Notes: generated by a model from the letters alone, not told the origin. Positions 1-7,601 are shown, numbered from the stretch's first letter. The stretch: 19,409 nt of DNA from SZUA-117 sp964630795 (GCA_964630795.1 CAZVWF010000054.1:1-19409), one strand, 5' to 3'. A program made the numbers and translations.

Positions 1-1794
1 CGGCGGCAACTGGCCGTGGCGCTGCTGCTGGCAATCGCCTGCCTGGCCAGCCTTGAAACTGCAGATCGCTGGATCGAACTCGAGCCGGAATGGTCGACCG
101 AGATACCGGCGGGGCTGGATCCCTGTGTCGTGCCGGCGGACGTCCTCGATGTATTCGATCTCGGACGCACCGGTGTCGCGTTTCGCGGCGCATCCTACAT
201 GGCTGCCCGGGGTAGTGACCGTGACGCATTCGAAGGTAGCAACAACTGGGCGGTCGCACCGTCACGAACCGCAACCGGTCGGCCGATTCTGGCAAACGAT
301 CCACACCGCGGACACACCGTTCCGTCACTACGATACATCTCGCACCTGGTCGCGCCGGGAATGAATGTCATCGGGGCGGGAGAACCCGGCCTGCCCGGCA
401 TTTCCATCGGCCACAACGACCGCATCGCATTCGGACTGACCATCTTTCCGATCGATCAGTCCGATCTCTACGTCTACGAACGTCGCGGCGACCAGTACCG
501 GTATGGCAACGGTTGGGAGGACTTCGACACGGTGGCCGAGTCGATCCCTGTTAGGGACGGCGATGACATCGATGTCGAATTTCGCTTTACCCGTCACGGG
601 CCCGTGGTCCACACAAATGAAACGCATGCATTCGCAGTACGGCTTGGCTTTCTCGAACCCGGCATGGCGCCTTATTTCGGCAGCGTCGAATACATGCGGG
701 CGGAGAGTTGGCGGGAGTTCGTCGCTGCCCTCAATCGCTGGGGTTCGCCGTCTGAAAACCAGGTGTACGCCGATGTCGACGGCAATATTGGCTACAAGCC
801 GGCCGGCCTGTTCCCGCGGCGCCCCAACTGGGACGGGCTCATGCCGGTACCGGGCGACGGGCGCTACGAGTGGGACGGCTTCCACGACATGGACGTCCTA
901 CCGGAGGAATACAATCCGCCGCGAGGCTTTACCGGTAGTGCGAACTCAATGAATCTGCCGGAGCGGTACCCGATCGATCAATACAAGATTGGTTTTGAAT
1001 GGTCGGAGCCCTGGCGCTATGACCGTGTCTGGGAAGTTCTGTCCTCCCAGGAGCAGCACACGCTCGCAGACTCGACAGCGCTGCAACGCGATTATCACGC
1101 CAGGCTGGCAGAACTGGCGATTGAGCGAATTCCAGTCTCGGTGGGTGGTCCCGCGGCTGAAATGTTGCGCGGCTGGAATGGCGACGTGCAAGCCGACTCA
1201 GGGCCGGCCGCCCTGTTCATGATCTGGCTTCACCGGCACCTGAGGCCTGCCATGCAAATTCATGTGCTGCCGGACGAGCCAGAATCGATGTCGCAGATGC
1301 AATTCCGCAATGTCCTGCGGTTGATGGAGGAACCGGGAAATGCCGCGATGATCGCAAGCACGTTGCAGACCGCCTGGGCCGACACCCGAATTCTGCTGGG
1401 TGACGATGTCGATACCTGGGAATGGGGCACGATGCACCAGGTTCGATTCACCCATCCCTTGCTCCATCTCGCCGACCCGGAACTGGCGGAACAGATGGCC
1501 ATGAAACCATGGCCGCGCGGCGGCGGTGGATTCACAACCAATAACACGGGTTCCTACGATGCACGGCTCGAGGTCAATGCCGGTGGCTCCTACCGACAGG
1601 TCATTGACGTCGGCAATTGGGACGCCTCGACCATGACCAACGCGCCCGGTCAGTCTGGCGACCCGCGGTCGCCGTTTTATGACAATTTGCTCGAGGGATG
1701 GGCAACGGAACAGTCGTTTCCGTTGCTGTTCAGCCGGGAGAAAATACTGGAACGCGAGGCCTTTCGAATCAGACTACGGCCAGCCAATAATTAG
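1..1794 (+). CDS. Penicillin acylase family protein (5' truncated by window edge)
   Basis: Ntn-hydrolase of the penicillin amidase family; relatives cleave amide bonds in beta-lactams, N-acyl homoserine lactones or other N-acyl compounds after autocatalytic processing in the periplasm. The reading frame is open from base 1, so the true start lies upstream. The residue expected to become the beta-chain N-terminus is the Ser of GSNNWAV (codon 238-240), which is the nucleophile. NDPHRGH follows it, as is typical, and SANSMNLP supplies the oxyanion-hole Asn region. The C-terminal block has the family hallmarks GGSYRQVIDVGNWD, GQSGDPRSPFYDN and the W..E..FPLLFS end. Only about 79 residues precede the Ser here, so most of the signal peptide and alpha chain (usually about 200 residues) is missing. 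The roughly 518-residue beta chain is near normal length. Family assignment is firm, but substrate cannot be told from sequence. Confidence 0.9.
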   Translation, partial: RRQLAVALLLAIACLASLETADRWIELEPEWSTEIPAGLDPCVVPADVLDVFDLGRTGVAFRGASYMAARGSDRDAFEGSNNWAVAPSRTATGRPILANDPHRGHTVPSLRYISHLVAPGMNVIGAGEPGLPGISIGHNDRIAFGLTIFPIDQSDLYVYERRGDQYRYGNGWEDFDTVAESIPVRDGDDIDVEFRFTRHGPVVHTNETHAFAVRLGFLEPGMAPYFGSVEYMRAESWREFVAALNRWGSPSENQVYADVDGNIGYKPAGLFPRRPNWDGLMPVPGDGRYEWDGFHDMDVLPEEYNPPRGFTGSANSMNLPERYPIDQYKIGFEWSEPWRYDRVWEVLSSQEQHTLADSTALQRDYHARLAELAIERIPVSVGGPAAEMLRGWNGDVQADSGPAALFMIWLHRHLRPAMQIHVLPDEPESMSQMQFRNVLRLMEEPGNAAMIASTLQTAWADTRILLGDDVDTWEWGTMHQVRFTHPLLHLADPELAEQMAMKPWPRGGGGFTTNNTGSYDARLEVNAGGSYRQVIDVGNWDASTMTNAPGQSGDPRSPFYDNLLEGWATEQSFPLLFSREKILEREAFRIRLRPANN

Positions 1795-1861
1795 ATTATT
1801 TCTAGATAAGTTTTATAACTATTTGTTTTTTATTATTTTATATTTTTTATTATTTATCAAA

Positions 1862-1887
1862 AGGCCATCAGGCATGCCTGATGGCCT
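1862..1887. terminator. Perfect 26-bp palindrome, candidate terminator or binding site
   Basis: The half-site AGGCCATCAGGCA is followed directly by its exact reverse complement, so the RNA can form a long GC-rich hairpin on either strand. It lies 67 bp after the acylase stop codon. On the plus strand the hairpin is preceded by AAAA and followed by CTCTTCC, which is a poor U-tract. On the minus strand it is followed by TTTTGAT and then AT-rich DNA, which looks more like an intrinsic terminator. Yet the only minus-strand gene nearby (DUF2799 lipoprotein) has its own terminator. It may act in both directions or may be a protein-binding palindrome. Confidence 0.5.
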
Positions 1888-2100
1888 CTTCCAGCTATAC
1901 GGGGACAGTCTCCCGGTCAAAAAAAGAAATTGAACCCGGCAATATCCCACGCTCTAACTGTATATGCCCCGGTCAACACAGCATCTGTCGCGATTCTTGC
2001 TGCATCCATCGAAATCATCACGCCGGCGGATGTCTCGCTCCAGGCGCAGCTGATGGCACTGATCGGCAGCGACGTACCAAGGCAAATACGTATTAAGAAT

Positions 2101-2128
2101 CAATCACATTCAACCAATCACATTCAAC
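2101..2128. repeat. 14-bp tandem duplication
   Basis: The unit CAATCACATTCAAC occurs twice in immediate succession (2101-2114 and 2115-2128) with no mismatch, about 72 bp before the start of the following gene. It may be a simple replication-slippage duplication or a repeated operator site. Nothing else supports a function. Confidence 0.7.
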
Positions 2129-2200
2129 ACAGGGTTTGAGGATGCGAATGTCTGCATTCCGAGCTAAAGTGACGTTGAGTCTATTTCGGGGGACGCAGGC

Positions 2201-2614
2201 ATGGACGTAGTCACCAGCCTGATCACAGTTGCGGTTTTGCTAGGCGTGCTTCTCTTCGTTCGCCGCAAAACCAGGAAGGCATCGACCAGGCCGGGTCCCG
2301 CCCGGCACCCAAAGAAGGCAACCGCGAGCAATACCCGGTTTCACGCGGTGTCGGTTCATTTCGCGCCTGATGCCTGCGAAGCGGCGAAAAATCTGGAAGG
2401 CCGACGGTTCCTTTCCTCCGCGGCGCCCAGGATTCCCCTGCCGGAGTGCGACGCAGCCCAGTGTAAATGCCGATTCAAGCATCACACCGACCGGCGTACC
2501 GGTAATGACCGACGCGACGCCTGGGGCCAGAGCCTTAGCTACCACACAACGGGGCAGTATCCGAAAGAACAAAGGAAAGGCAGCGATCGCCGCGGCAGAA
2601 CACCTGGCGAGTAA
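2201..2614 (+). CDS. Small membrane-anchored protein with CxC/HH cluster and DRR motifs
   Basis: A 137-residue conserved-hypothetical-type protein of unknown function. The N-terminus (about residues 4-20, TSLITVAVLLGVLLFV) is one hydrophobic segment followed by a strongly basic stretch (RRKTRKASTR), which predicts a single-pass inner-membrane protein with a cytoplasmic body. The body has a VSVHFAPDACEAAKNLEGRRFLS block, then C83, C88 and C90 with H94-H95 and DRRTGNDRRD, and near the C-terminus a second QRKGSDRRGR copy. The spacing of C59, C83, C88, C90 and the His pair suggests a metal site, but this is inference. The start ATG has a GGGGGAC sequence about 8 bases upstream. It stands alone between an AT-rich gap and a convergent lipoprotein gene. 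I recall similar short Cys/DRR proteins in other gammaproteobacteria but know no assigned role. Confidence 0.75.
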   Translation: MDVVTSLITVAVLLGVLLFVRRKTRKASTRPGPARHPKKATASNTRFHAVSVHFAPDACEAAKNLEGRRFLSSAAPRIPLPECDAAQCKCRFKHHTDRRTGNDRRDAWGQSLSYHTTGQYPKEQRKGSDRRGRTPGE

Positions 2615-2632
2615 TTAGACCGGCCATCAAAA

Positions 2633-2659
2633 AGGGCCGCAGACGAAGTCTGCAGCCCT
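2633..2659 (-). terminator. Intrinsic terminator of the DUF2799 lipoprotein gene
   Basis: The two arms (2633-2644 and 2648-2659) form a 12-position stem with one C/A mismatch around a GAA loop. Read on the minus strand, the stem is followed by TTTTT (complement of 2629-2633). It begins 18 bases after the lipoprotein stop codon. The plus-strand small gene ends at 2614, so the hairpin may also help end that transcript, but there is no U-tract on that side. Confidence 0.75.
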
Positions 2660-2677
2660 GTACCGGTTGCTTGCCTG

Positions 2678-3310
2678 TTAGTAATCGGTGTCGGCAATCA
2701 TTGCCTCGTACTGGGCAAGTTGCTGCTCATAGATCACACGTTTTTCGATCAGATCGACAATTTCCGCTTTGATCTCGCCGGTCCGTTCTGACAGTTCTTT
2801 CAGGCCATTCAGCAACAGAGCGCGATCTTCTGCCGAGGTTTCACTGCTGATCAGGTCCGCCTCAACCTGGCTAATGCGGTTCTCCGTACGCTCCAGCTCG
2901 GCCTCCCTGGCGTAAATCTGGTAATTCGCGTTATTTACCTGCGACTGCAGGTTGTAGAGTTTTTGGCCGGTATTGAATGCGTCCACAAAATCCGGCTCCA
3001 TGTCGCCCGGGCATACGCCGTTGTATTGTCCGCCGCTGGCACCCAGGTTGAAGCCTCGGGAAGGCTGGCAAAATTGTCGTAATCCGTCACGACGACCTTC
3101 CTGGTACTCGATTTGGTCCGGAACCACGCCATGCTTGGCGCATGCTCTGCGATGTTGGCCAAGGCGATCAACGGTGTAGCCCATCGAGCCATCTTCATAG
3201 CCGATCATGTGCCAATCACCCATCGCACATTCCTCGGCACTCATCGTGGCACAACCACTCAGTCCGAGCAGCGATACAATGGAAACAATTCCTGCCAATT
3301 TGCTGTTCAT
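2678..3310 (-). CDS. DUF2799 outer-membrane lipoprotein with C-terminal coiled coil
   Basis: A 210-residue predicted lipoprotein. The signal sequence ends in the lipobox LSGC with the lipidated Cys at residue 20. The next residue is Ala, not Asp, which fits sorting to the outer membrane. Residues about 30-110 match the DUF2799 pattern: DWHMIGYEDGSMGY, then RACAKHGVVPDQIEYQEGRRDGLRQFC and a Gly-rich GFNLGASGG segment. Residues about 115-205 are rich in Leu/Glu/Lys heptads (NLQSQVNNANYQI, LERTENRISQVEADL) and predict a long coiled coil, so it probably oligomerises or binds a partner in the periplasm. The function of DUF2799 proteins is unknown. GTGGAG lies just upstream of the ATG as a ribosome binding site. 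The gene is monocistronic and followed by a clear terminator. Confidence 0.87.
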   Translation of the reverse strand: MNSKLAGIVSIVSLLGLSGCATMSAEECAMGDWHMIGYEDGSMGYTVDRLGQHRRACAKHGVVPDQIEYQEGRRDGLRQFCQPSRGFNLGASGGQYNGVCPGDMEPDFVDAFNTGQKLYNLQSQVNNANYQIYAREAELERTENRISQVEADLISSETSAEDRALLLNGLKELSERTGEIKAEIVDLIEKRVIYEQQLAQYEAMIADTDY

Positions 3311-3329
3311 TTATCGCTCCACTTTGGCC

Positions 3330-3344
3330 TGTTCACGCTGAACA
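3330..3344. promoter_or_regulatory. Inverted repeat upstream of the DUF2799 gene, candidate operator
   Basis: The sequence TGTTCA-CGC-TGAACA is a perfect 6+6 inverted repeat with a 3-base centre, located 20 bases upstream of the lipoprotein start codon. This is where an operator overlapping the transcription start could sit. It does not match the LexA box (CTGT-N8-ACAG) or another operator I can name. The promoter hexamers around it are not clear. Confidence 0.35.
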
Positions 3345-3567
3345 TACCTATTTAATCGAAAGCCACACTAACAACACGGTTCCCTTCCGGATTGCGACCC
3401 GCATCACCTGTCATCGCAATACAATGAAGTACCAGCCAGTTCGCAAGGCTCGGCGGCCGGTCAATATGATCCAGATCAGAGTGGCGAGGTATTATTATGG
3501 ATGAATACATCGAGTCGATTCAAAAAAACTGACGATGCGCTGCACGCGATTAGCCAGGGGCGTACGC

Positions 3568-4662
3568 TCAGAGCGCTTGCAGACGCGCCGGCAACTGCTC
3601 TTTCTCCAGGACTTCGCTGAACTCGTCGGCCATGTGCCGGCATTCTGATACAACGGATCGCCAGACTTTACGCCGCAGCTCCGGCGACATCGTCTGGAAA
3701 TCGGTACGGTCCGGAATCTTGCCATTTGGCAGATTAGCGACAAATTCGTCCGACGGTGCGATGAGAACGGTCCGGTCAATGTTCTCGCGCCGGTTCTGCC
3801 GCCAGCTCAGCTTCTTGTCGAACCAGCCCGGCTTCAGATAACCGTAGAAATGCGGAAACAGTGTCAGCTTGTCGTCCGCACTGGTCGGAATATCCAGGTG
3901 ATAGTCGATGATCCCGCCATCTCGATAAATGCCGGGCGTTGCTCCCGCGATATTCCTGACACCATTCAACACCAGCGGTATCGCCCCCGAAGCCCGAATC
4001 GAGTCGCCCAGATTCGCAGGCGTCAGTACCGTTTGCTCCAGCGGAAAGCCGCCAATATTGCAAAATGGTGAGGGATCGCGGTCGTCGTAAAAGATACTGC
4101 GAACGAAGAAGAAGCCGAGCGACTTCCTGCTGACAACGTTGGCCGTTGCAGCGAGTGCCAAGCCGGCACCGAGGGCGAGCGGCCGTTCGCTGGCTGCCAG
4201 GTGTCTTGCCCTGACCGTGATGACATGAGTTCGCAGAACAGGGTGTGACAGAACCTCGGCGGCACCATTCCTCCCCAGTACCTCTGCGAGGATCTCTTCA
4301 CTGCGCGCGCTGATTTCGTGAATGTCCGGATTATCGCTGTAGCGTTGTTCAAGGTAGGCATCCTCGAAACGGTCGATGGCCTCAAGCGGCTGCTGTTGCG
4401 CGTAACAGGCGAATCGCCAGGTGCCAATGGACGAACCGACAAGGTGAACGGGCGCCGTCAGTCCCGGCAAGATGCGATCGATGATCACACGGTCCAACTG
4501 ACTCAGGACCAGCCATTTGGCGCCGCCCGATGCGCCAGCGATCGTCCCGATCTGATCGACACTAAAACCGTCGCGTTGAACCATTTTCAGGGCACCGGGC
4601 CCGGCAAGAAATTGCAAGGAAGATTGTTGTTTCAAGGCGGCAGGCCGGTGCAGGGACAGCAC
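3568..4662 (-). CDS. Patatin-like phospholipase family protein
   Basis: Predicted serine lipid acyl hydrolase with the Ser-Asp dyad of patatins. The nucleophile elbow is GASGG, with Ser at residue 45 counted from the GTG at 4662. It is followed by KWLVLSQLDR, common in this bacterial subgroup. The anion-hole glycine motif is represented by the LAGPGAL segment about 25 residues earlier, and the catalytic Asp is in YRDGGIIDYH. Length is about 364 residues, usual for the family. I chose GTG 4662 because family members begin 30-45 residues before the Ser, because the frame upstream to a TTG at 4788 has less GC-biased third positions, and because that start would leave only 59 bp to the divergent gene at 4848. 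The start is still uncertain. The substrate is probably a membrane phospholipid or storage lipid; no secretion signal is evident. Confidence 0.85.
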   Translation of the reverse strand: MLSLHRPAALKQQSSLQFLAGPGALKMVQRDGFSVDQIGTIAGASGGAKWLVLSQLDRVIIDRILPGLTAPVHLVGSSIGTWRFACYAQQQPLEAIDRFEDAYLEQRYSDNPDIHEISARSEEILAEVLGRNGAAEVLSHPVLRTHVITVRARHLAASERPLALGAGLALAATANVVSRKSLGFFFVRSIFYDDRDPSPFCNIGGFPLEQTVLTPANLGDSIRASGAIPLVLNGVRNIAGATPGIYRDGGIIDYHLDIPTSADDKLTLFPHFYGYLKPGWFDKKLSWRQNRRENIDRTVLIAPSDEFVANLPNGKIPDRTDFQTMSPELRRKVWRSVVSECRHMADEFSEVLEKEQLPARLQAL

Positions 4663-4847
4663 ATGATTGTGCCGTTTTTCCGCCCGGTAGCAATACTTGT
4701 CCACCGGGTATTTTTTGAAGCCAGGAGCAATCGGTACCGACGGATCAGATTCACAATGTACAATGCGGTCTTTAGTCTTCCGGAGCAACGGCCGCGGATA
4801 CGCAGCCGGCCTGACAGGGCCGGGGGGCTTGCTGCGGGAAAAGCCTC

Positions 4848-7601
4848 ATGAAAGCCAAACGAATCAACCGGATCACTCGTTCAGCCTGTGCTTCGCTGCT
4901 CGGCATCGCGAGCACGGCGGTCCTCGCCGATACAGAATTACCGCTCTATGTCGCGGAAGGTGGCACTGACAGCGGTGACTGCACGACGCTGGCCTCGCCA
5001 TGTGCATCGATCAGCTATGCGCTTGGCCGAGCAGGGAAAAGCAGCCAGGTCCGGGTCGCGGCCGGTCGATATTCAGTCATGGATGCGGCTGATGTCATTC
5101 GGATCGTCAGCGGTGCGACGGATATTATCGGTGGTTACCGATTTAGTGCGAACAATCCCAATGACCGCAGCGGTACAACCGTGCTCGTCGGGGTACCGCC
5201 CGCTTACCGTGAACAACTGTCCGCGCGCGGCTTTGACATCGTCGCCGACCAGAAGGGCGTATCGACCGTGGCGCAAAAAGAACTCACCCGGATCAAGGCT
5301 GCCCAGGACAGGCTGAAATCCGGTATTGCGGCTGCTAACTGCGTCGGTGGCATGGCCAGCGGCCTGCCCTGCTCTGACGTCGACCTGTTGTCGCATGTCG
5401 GCCATGCCGATATCAGCGCTGTACCGCAGGCCGGCAACGATATCTGGGGATTTATCGACCTGAATACCCACCGTGAATACGCCATCGCCGGCTATAACTC
5501 CGGTACGGCGGTATTTGATGTCACCGATGCGACCACTCCGAAGGAAGTCGGCTTCGTCGATGGCCAGAGCGAGGTCTGGCGCGACATGAAGGTCTATCAG
5601 TACTACGACAGTGCGGCCAGTCGCTGGCAGGCATACGCTTATGTGACCACGGACGGCTCAACGACCGACGGTTTGTTCGTCATCGACCTGACCGGGCTTC
5701 CGCACAGTATCTCGCGCGTAAACTATCCCAGCGACATTCTCAGCGCGCACAACGTGTATGCCACCAACACGGATTACAGCACCGGTATTTCGCTCACAGG
5801 GGACACGCCGACCTTGATTCTTGCGGGATCAAATTTAGGTATCGGTCAATACCGATCGTATTCCCTGGCCAATCCCGCGGCACCCACGTTCATCGCAGGT
5901 GCCAGCGATGCTGGCTACATGCATGATGCATCGTCGGTCATTATCACGGACAGCCGGAAAGATACGCAGTGCGTCAACAGCACGACCCATTGCGAAATCC
6001 TGCTCGACTATAACGAAAACGCAGTCGAGATCTGGGACATCACCAATGCCTCCAACCCGGTTCGACTGAGCACAACGCCTTATCCCGACGTCGGCTATGT
6101 ACATTCGGGATGGTGGTCGGAGGACAAACAATTTCTGTTTGTCCAGGACGAGACGGACGAGTTGAATTTCGACCTGCCGACCACGCTACGCGTTTTCTCG
6201 ATGGCGGACTTTCGCGCACCGGTATTGTTGCCCGGCTGGACGGGATCGACCGGTGCAATTGACCATAACGGATTTGTCCGCGGCAATCGCTACTACATGT
6301 CCAACTACAGTCGCGGCCTGACGGTACTCGATATCACGGACCCGGCGAATCCGACAGACGCCGGCCGACTCGATACCTTTCCGGGTTCCGACGTTCGGGA
6401 CTTTCTTGGCGCCTGGGGCACCTACCCTTTCTTTTATAGCGGCAACGTCGCAATCAGCGACCGGGAAAGCGGCATGTACATGGCCGCGGACCAGACCCGC
6501 GCAGTTCCGCAAGGAATGATGCAGTTTTCATCAGCGTCTTTCGCTGCCGATGAAGGCCAGCAGGCACAACTGCGGGTCCAACGAACAGGTGGAACAACCG
6601 GCGCAATCAGCGTCGATTACGAAGTGCTGCACGCAACTGCGGATGTCTCGGACTACGCCACTACTACCGGCACGCTCAACTGGGCGGCGGGCAACAGCGA
6701 CGACCAAACCATTGATCTCGATTTCGTTAACGACGGGGTCAGTGAACCGATGGAACGACTGCTCGTTCGGCTTGTGAACCCGACGGGCGGCGCAACGCTG
6801 GGCAACCTGAGTACCGCAAGCGTCTATATCAGTGAACCCGGCTCTGCATCGACAATTAATTTCAGCGAAGCATCAATCAGCATGACCGAGCGTGGATTCG
6901 CGACGGTCGTAGCCGTGGTCAGTCGAAGCGGTAGCGCAACCGGTACGGCAAGTGTCGATCTCACGACCGGCGGTACAGCAACGGCGGGCGACGACTACAC
7001 TGGCACGATGGCATCCACCCTGTCATGGGCAGCAGGTGACGGTGACCCGAAAACGATCGAGTTCTCAATCGTGGACGATGGGACGGGCGAAAGTGACGAG
7101 ACCATTACTCTGACGCTGAACAATCCGACTGGCGCCGTTGTCGGTGCCGACAGCAATTTCACCGCGACGATTCTGGATGGCAGTGGTGCGAACACTGCTC
7201 CCAACGCGATAGCCGGTCCTGCACAGACCCGTCAAGGAATGAGCCAGGTCACGCTGGATGGCAGCCAATCCAATGATCCTGATGGTGATGTGCTGGAATA
7301 TCAGTGGGAACAGATCACGGGACCCGCCGTCACACTGAACGATCCGGCTTCTGCCATAGCAGCGTTTACTGCGCCTAACGTGTCTTCGGACACGCTTTTT
7401 CAGTTCCAATTGACAGTCACCGATCCTGGCGGTCTGTTCGACTCCGCGGTAGCAAGCGTCACCGTGACGTCTTTCCAAACGGGTGGTGGCGGCGGTAGCG
7501 TTAGCAGTGGCGGTGGCGGCGGCAGCCTTGACTTGTGGGCGTTGCTGGTTCTCGGACTTGCGACGATTAGGCGGCGGTTCAACCGAAAGGATGTCGCTTG
7601 A
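4848..7601 (+). CDS. Choice-of-anchor B family exoprotein with Calx-beta, PKD and GlyGly-CTERM
   Basis: A 917-residue secreted or surface mosaic protein. A signal peptide ends near VLA/D (residue 27). Residues about 30-100 (LYVAEGGTDSGDC, PCASISYALGRA, VRVAAGRYSV) resemble the first coils of a right-handed beta-helix (DUF1565-like). Residues about 170-555 are a choice-of-anchor B domain with LVIVD-type repeats; the conserved blocks are DIWGFIDLNTHREYAIAGY, SAHNVY, YMHDAS, YVHSGWWSED, QDETDE and IDHNGF. Two Calx-beta repeats follow (about 558-660 and 667-775, each with a VNDG/VDDG acidic Ca-binding segment). Next are a PKD/REJ-like domain (about 780-872, SQSNDPDGD and ITGPAVTL) and a Gly-rich linker. 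The tail at 895-917 (hydrophobic segment then RRR) is a GlyGly-CTERM signal, processed by rhombosortase in other bacteria. No catalytic domain is seen, so adhesion or a structural surface role is plausible. Confidence 0.88.
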   Translation: MKAKRINRITRSACASLLGIASTAVLADTELPLYVAEGGTDSGDCTTLASPCASISYALGRAGKSSQVRVAAGRYSVMDAADVIRIVSGATDIIGGYRFSANNPNDRSGTTVLVGVPPAYREQLSARGFDIVADQKGVSTVAQKELTRIKAAQDRLKSGIAAANCVGGMASGLPCSDVDLLSHVGHADISAVPQAGNDIWGFIDLNTHREYAIAGYNSGTAVFDVTDATTPKEVGFVDGQSEVWRDMKVYQYYDSAASRWQAYAYVTTDGSTTDGLFVIDLTGLPHSISRVNYPSDILSAHNVYATNTDYSTGISLTGDTPTLILAGSNLGIGQYRSYSLANPAAPTFIAGASDAGYMHDASSVIITDSRKDTQCVNSTTHCEILLDYNENAVEIWDITNASNPVRLSTTPYPDVGYVHSGWWSEDKQFLFVQDETDELNFDLPTTLRVFSMADFRAPVLLPGWTGSTGAIDHNGFVRGNRYYMSNYSRGLTVLDITDPANPTDAGRLDTFPGSDVRDFLGAWGTYPFFYSGNVAISDRESGMYMAADQTRAVPQGMMQFSSASFAADEGQQAQLRVQRTGGTTGAISVDYEVLHATADVSDYATTTGTLNWAAGNSDDQTIDLDFVNDGVSEPMERLLVRLVNPTGGATLGNLSTASVYISEPGSASTINFSEASISMTERGFATVVAVVSRSGSATGTASVDLTTGGTATAGDDYTGTMASTLSWAAGDGDPKTIEFSIVDDGTGESDETITLTLNNPTGAVVGADSNFTATILDGSGANTAPNAIAGPAQTRQGMSQVTLDGSQSNDPDGDVLEYQWEQITGPAVTLNDPASAIAAFTAPNVSSDTLFQFQLTVTDPGGLFDSAVASVTVTSFQTGGGGGSVSSGGGGGSLDLWALLVLGLATIRRRFNRKDVA

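Larger units (their letters stand above)
1795..2200. other. Intergenic region with AT-rich tract, palindrome and tandem repeat
   Basis: This 406-bp gap between the acylase and the small membrane protein holds no gene I can support. Positions 1801-1860 contain only 6 G/C bases, and 1826-1857 is an unbroken run of A/T, in sharp contrast to the GC-rich genes around it. A perfect 26-bp palindrome follows at 1862-1887 and a 14-bp tandem duplication lies at 2101-2128. Short open frames at about 1881-2139 look non-coding: they have no ribosome binding site and no recognisable composition or motif. A 22-codon frame (ATG at 2140, ending at the TAG in 2205-2209) overlaps the next gene's start and could at most be a leader peptide; I do not call it. 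Confidence 0.6.

Noticed and set aside
1881..2139. Two small plus-strand open frames in the AT-rich gap
   Set aside because: One starts inside the palindrome, the other at a TTG. They have no ribosome binding site and no recognisable features.
3330..3344. LexA (SOS) box before the DUF2799 gene
   Set aside because: The left CTGT fits but the right half is AACA in place of ACAG, so it does not meet the LexA consensus. It is kept only as an unnamed inverted repeat.
4663..4788. N-terminal extension of the patatin-like protein to a TTG at 4788
   Set aside because: It is 42 residues longer than family members expect before the nucleophile, with only about half G/C at third positions and no ribosome binding site. 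It remains possible, so it is noted in the gene entry.
4318..4851. Long plus-strand open frame antisense to the patatin gene
   Set aside because: Mirror of a GC-rich coding strand; the patatin motifs are on the minus strand and nothing in this frame resembles a protein family.
7479..7535. GGTGGTGGCGGC-type repeats
   Set aside because: These encode the Gly/Ser linker before the GlyGly-CTERM tail. They are a coding feature, not a DNA repeat element or CRISPR.
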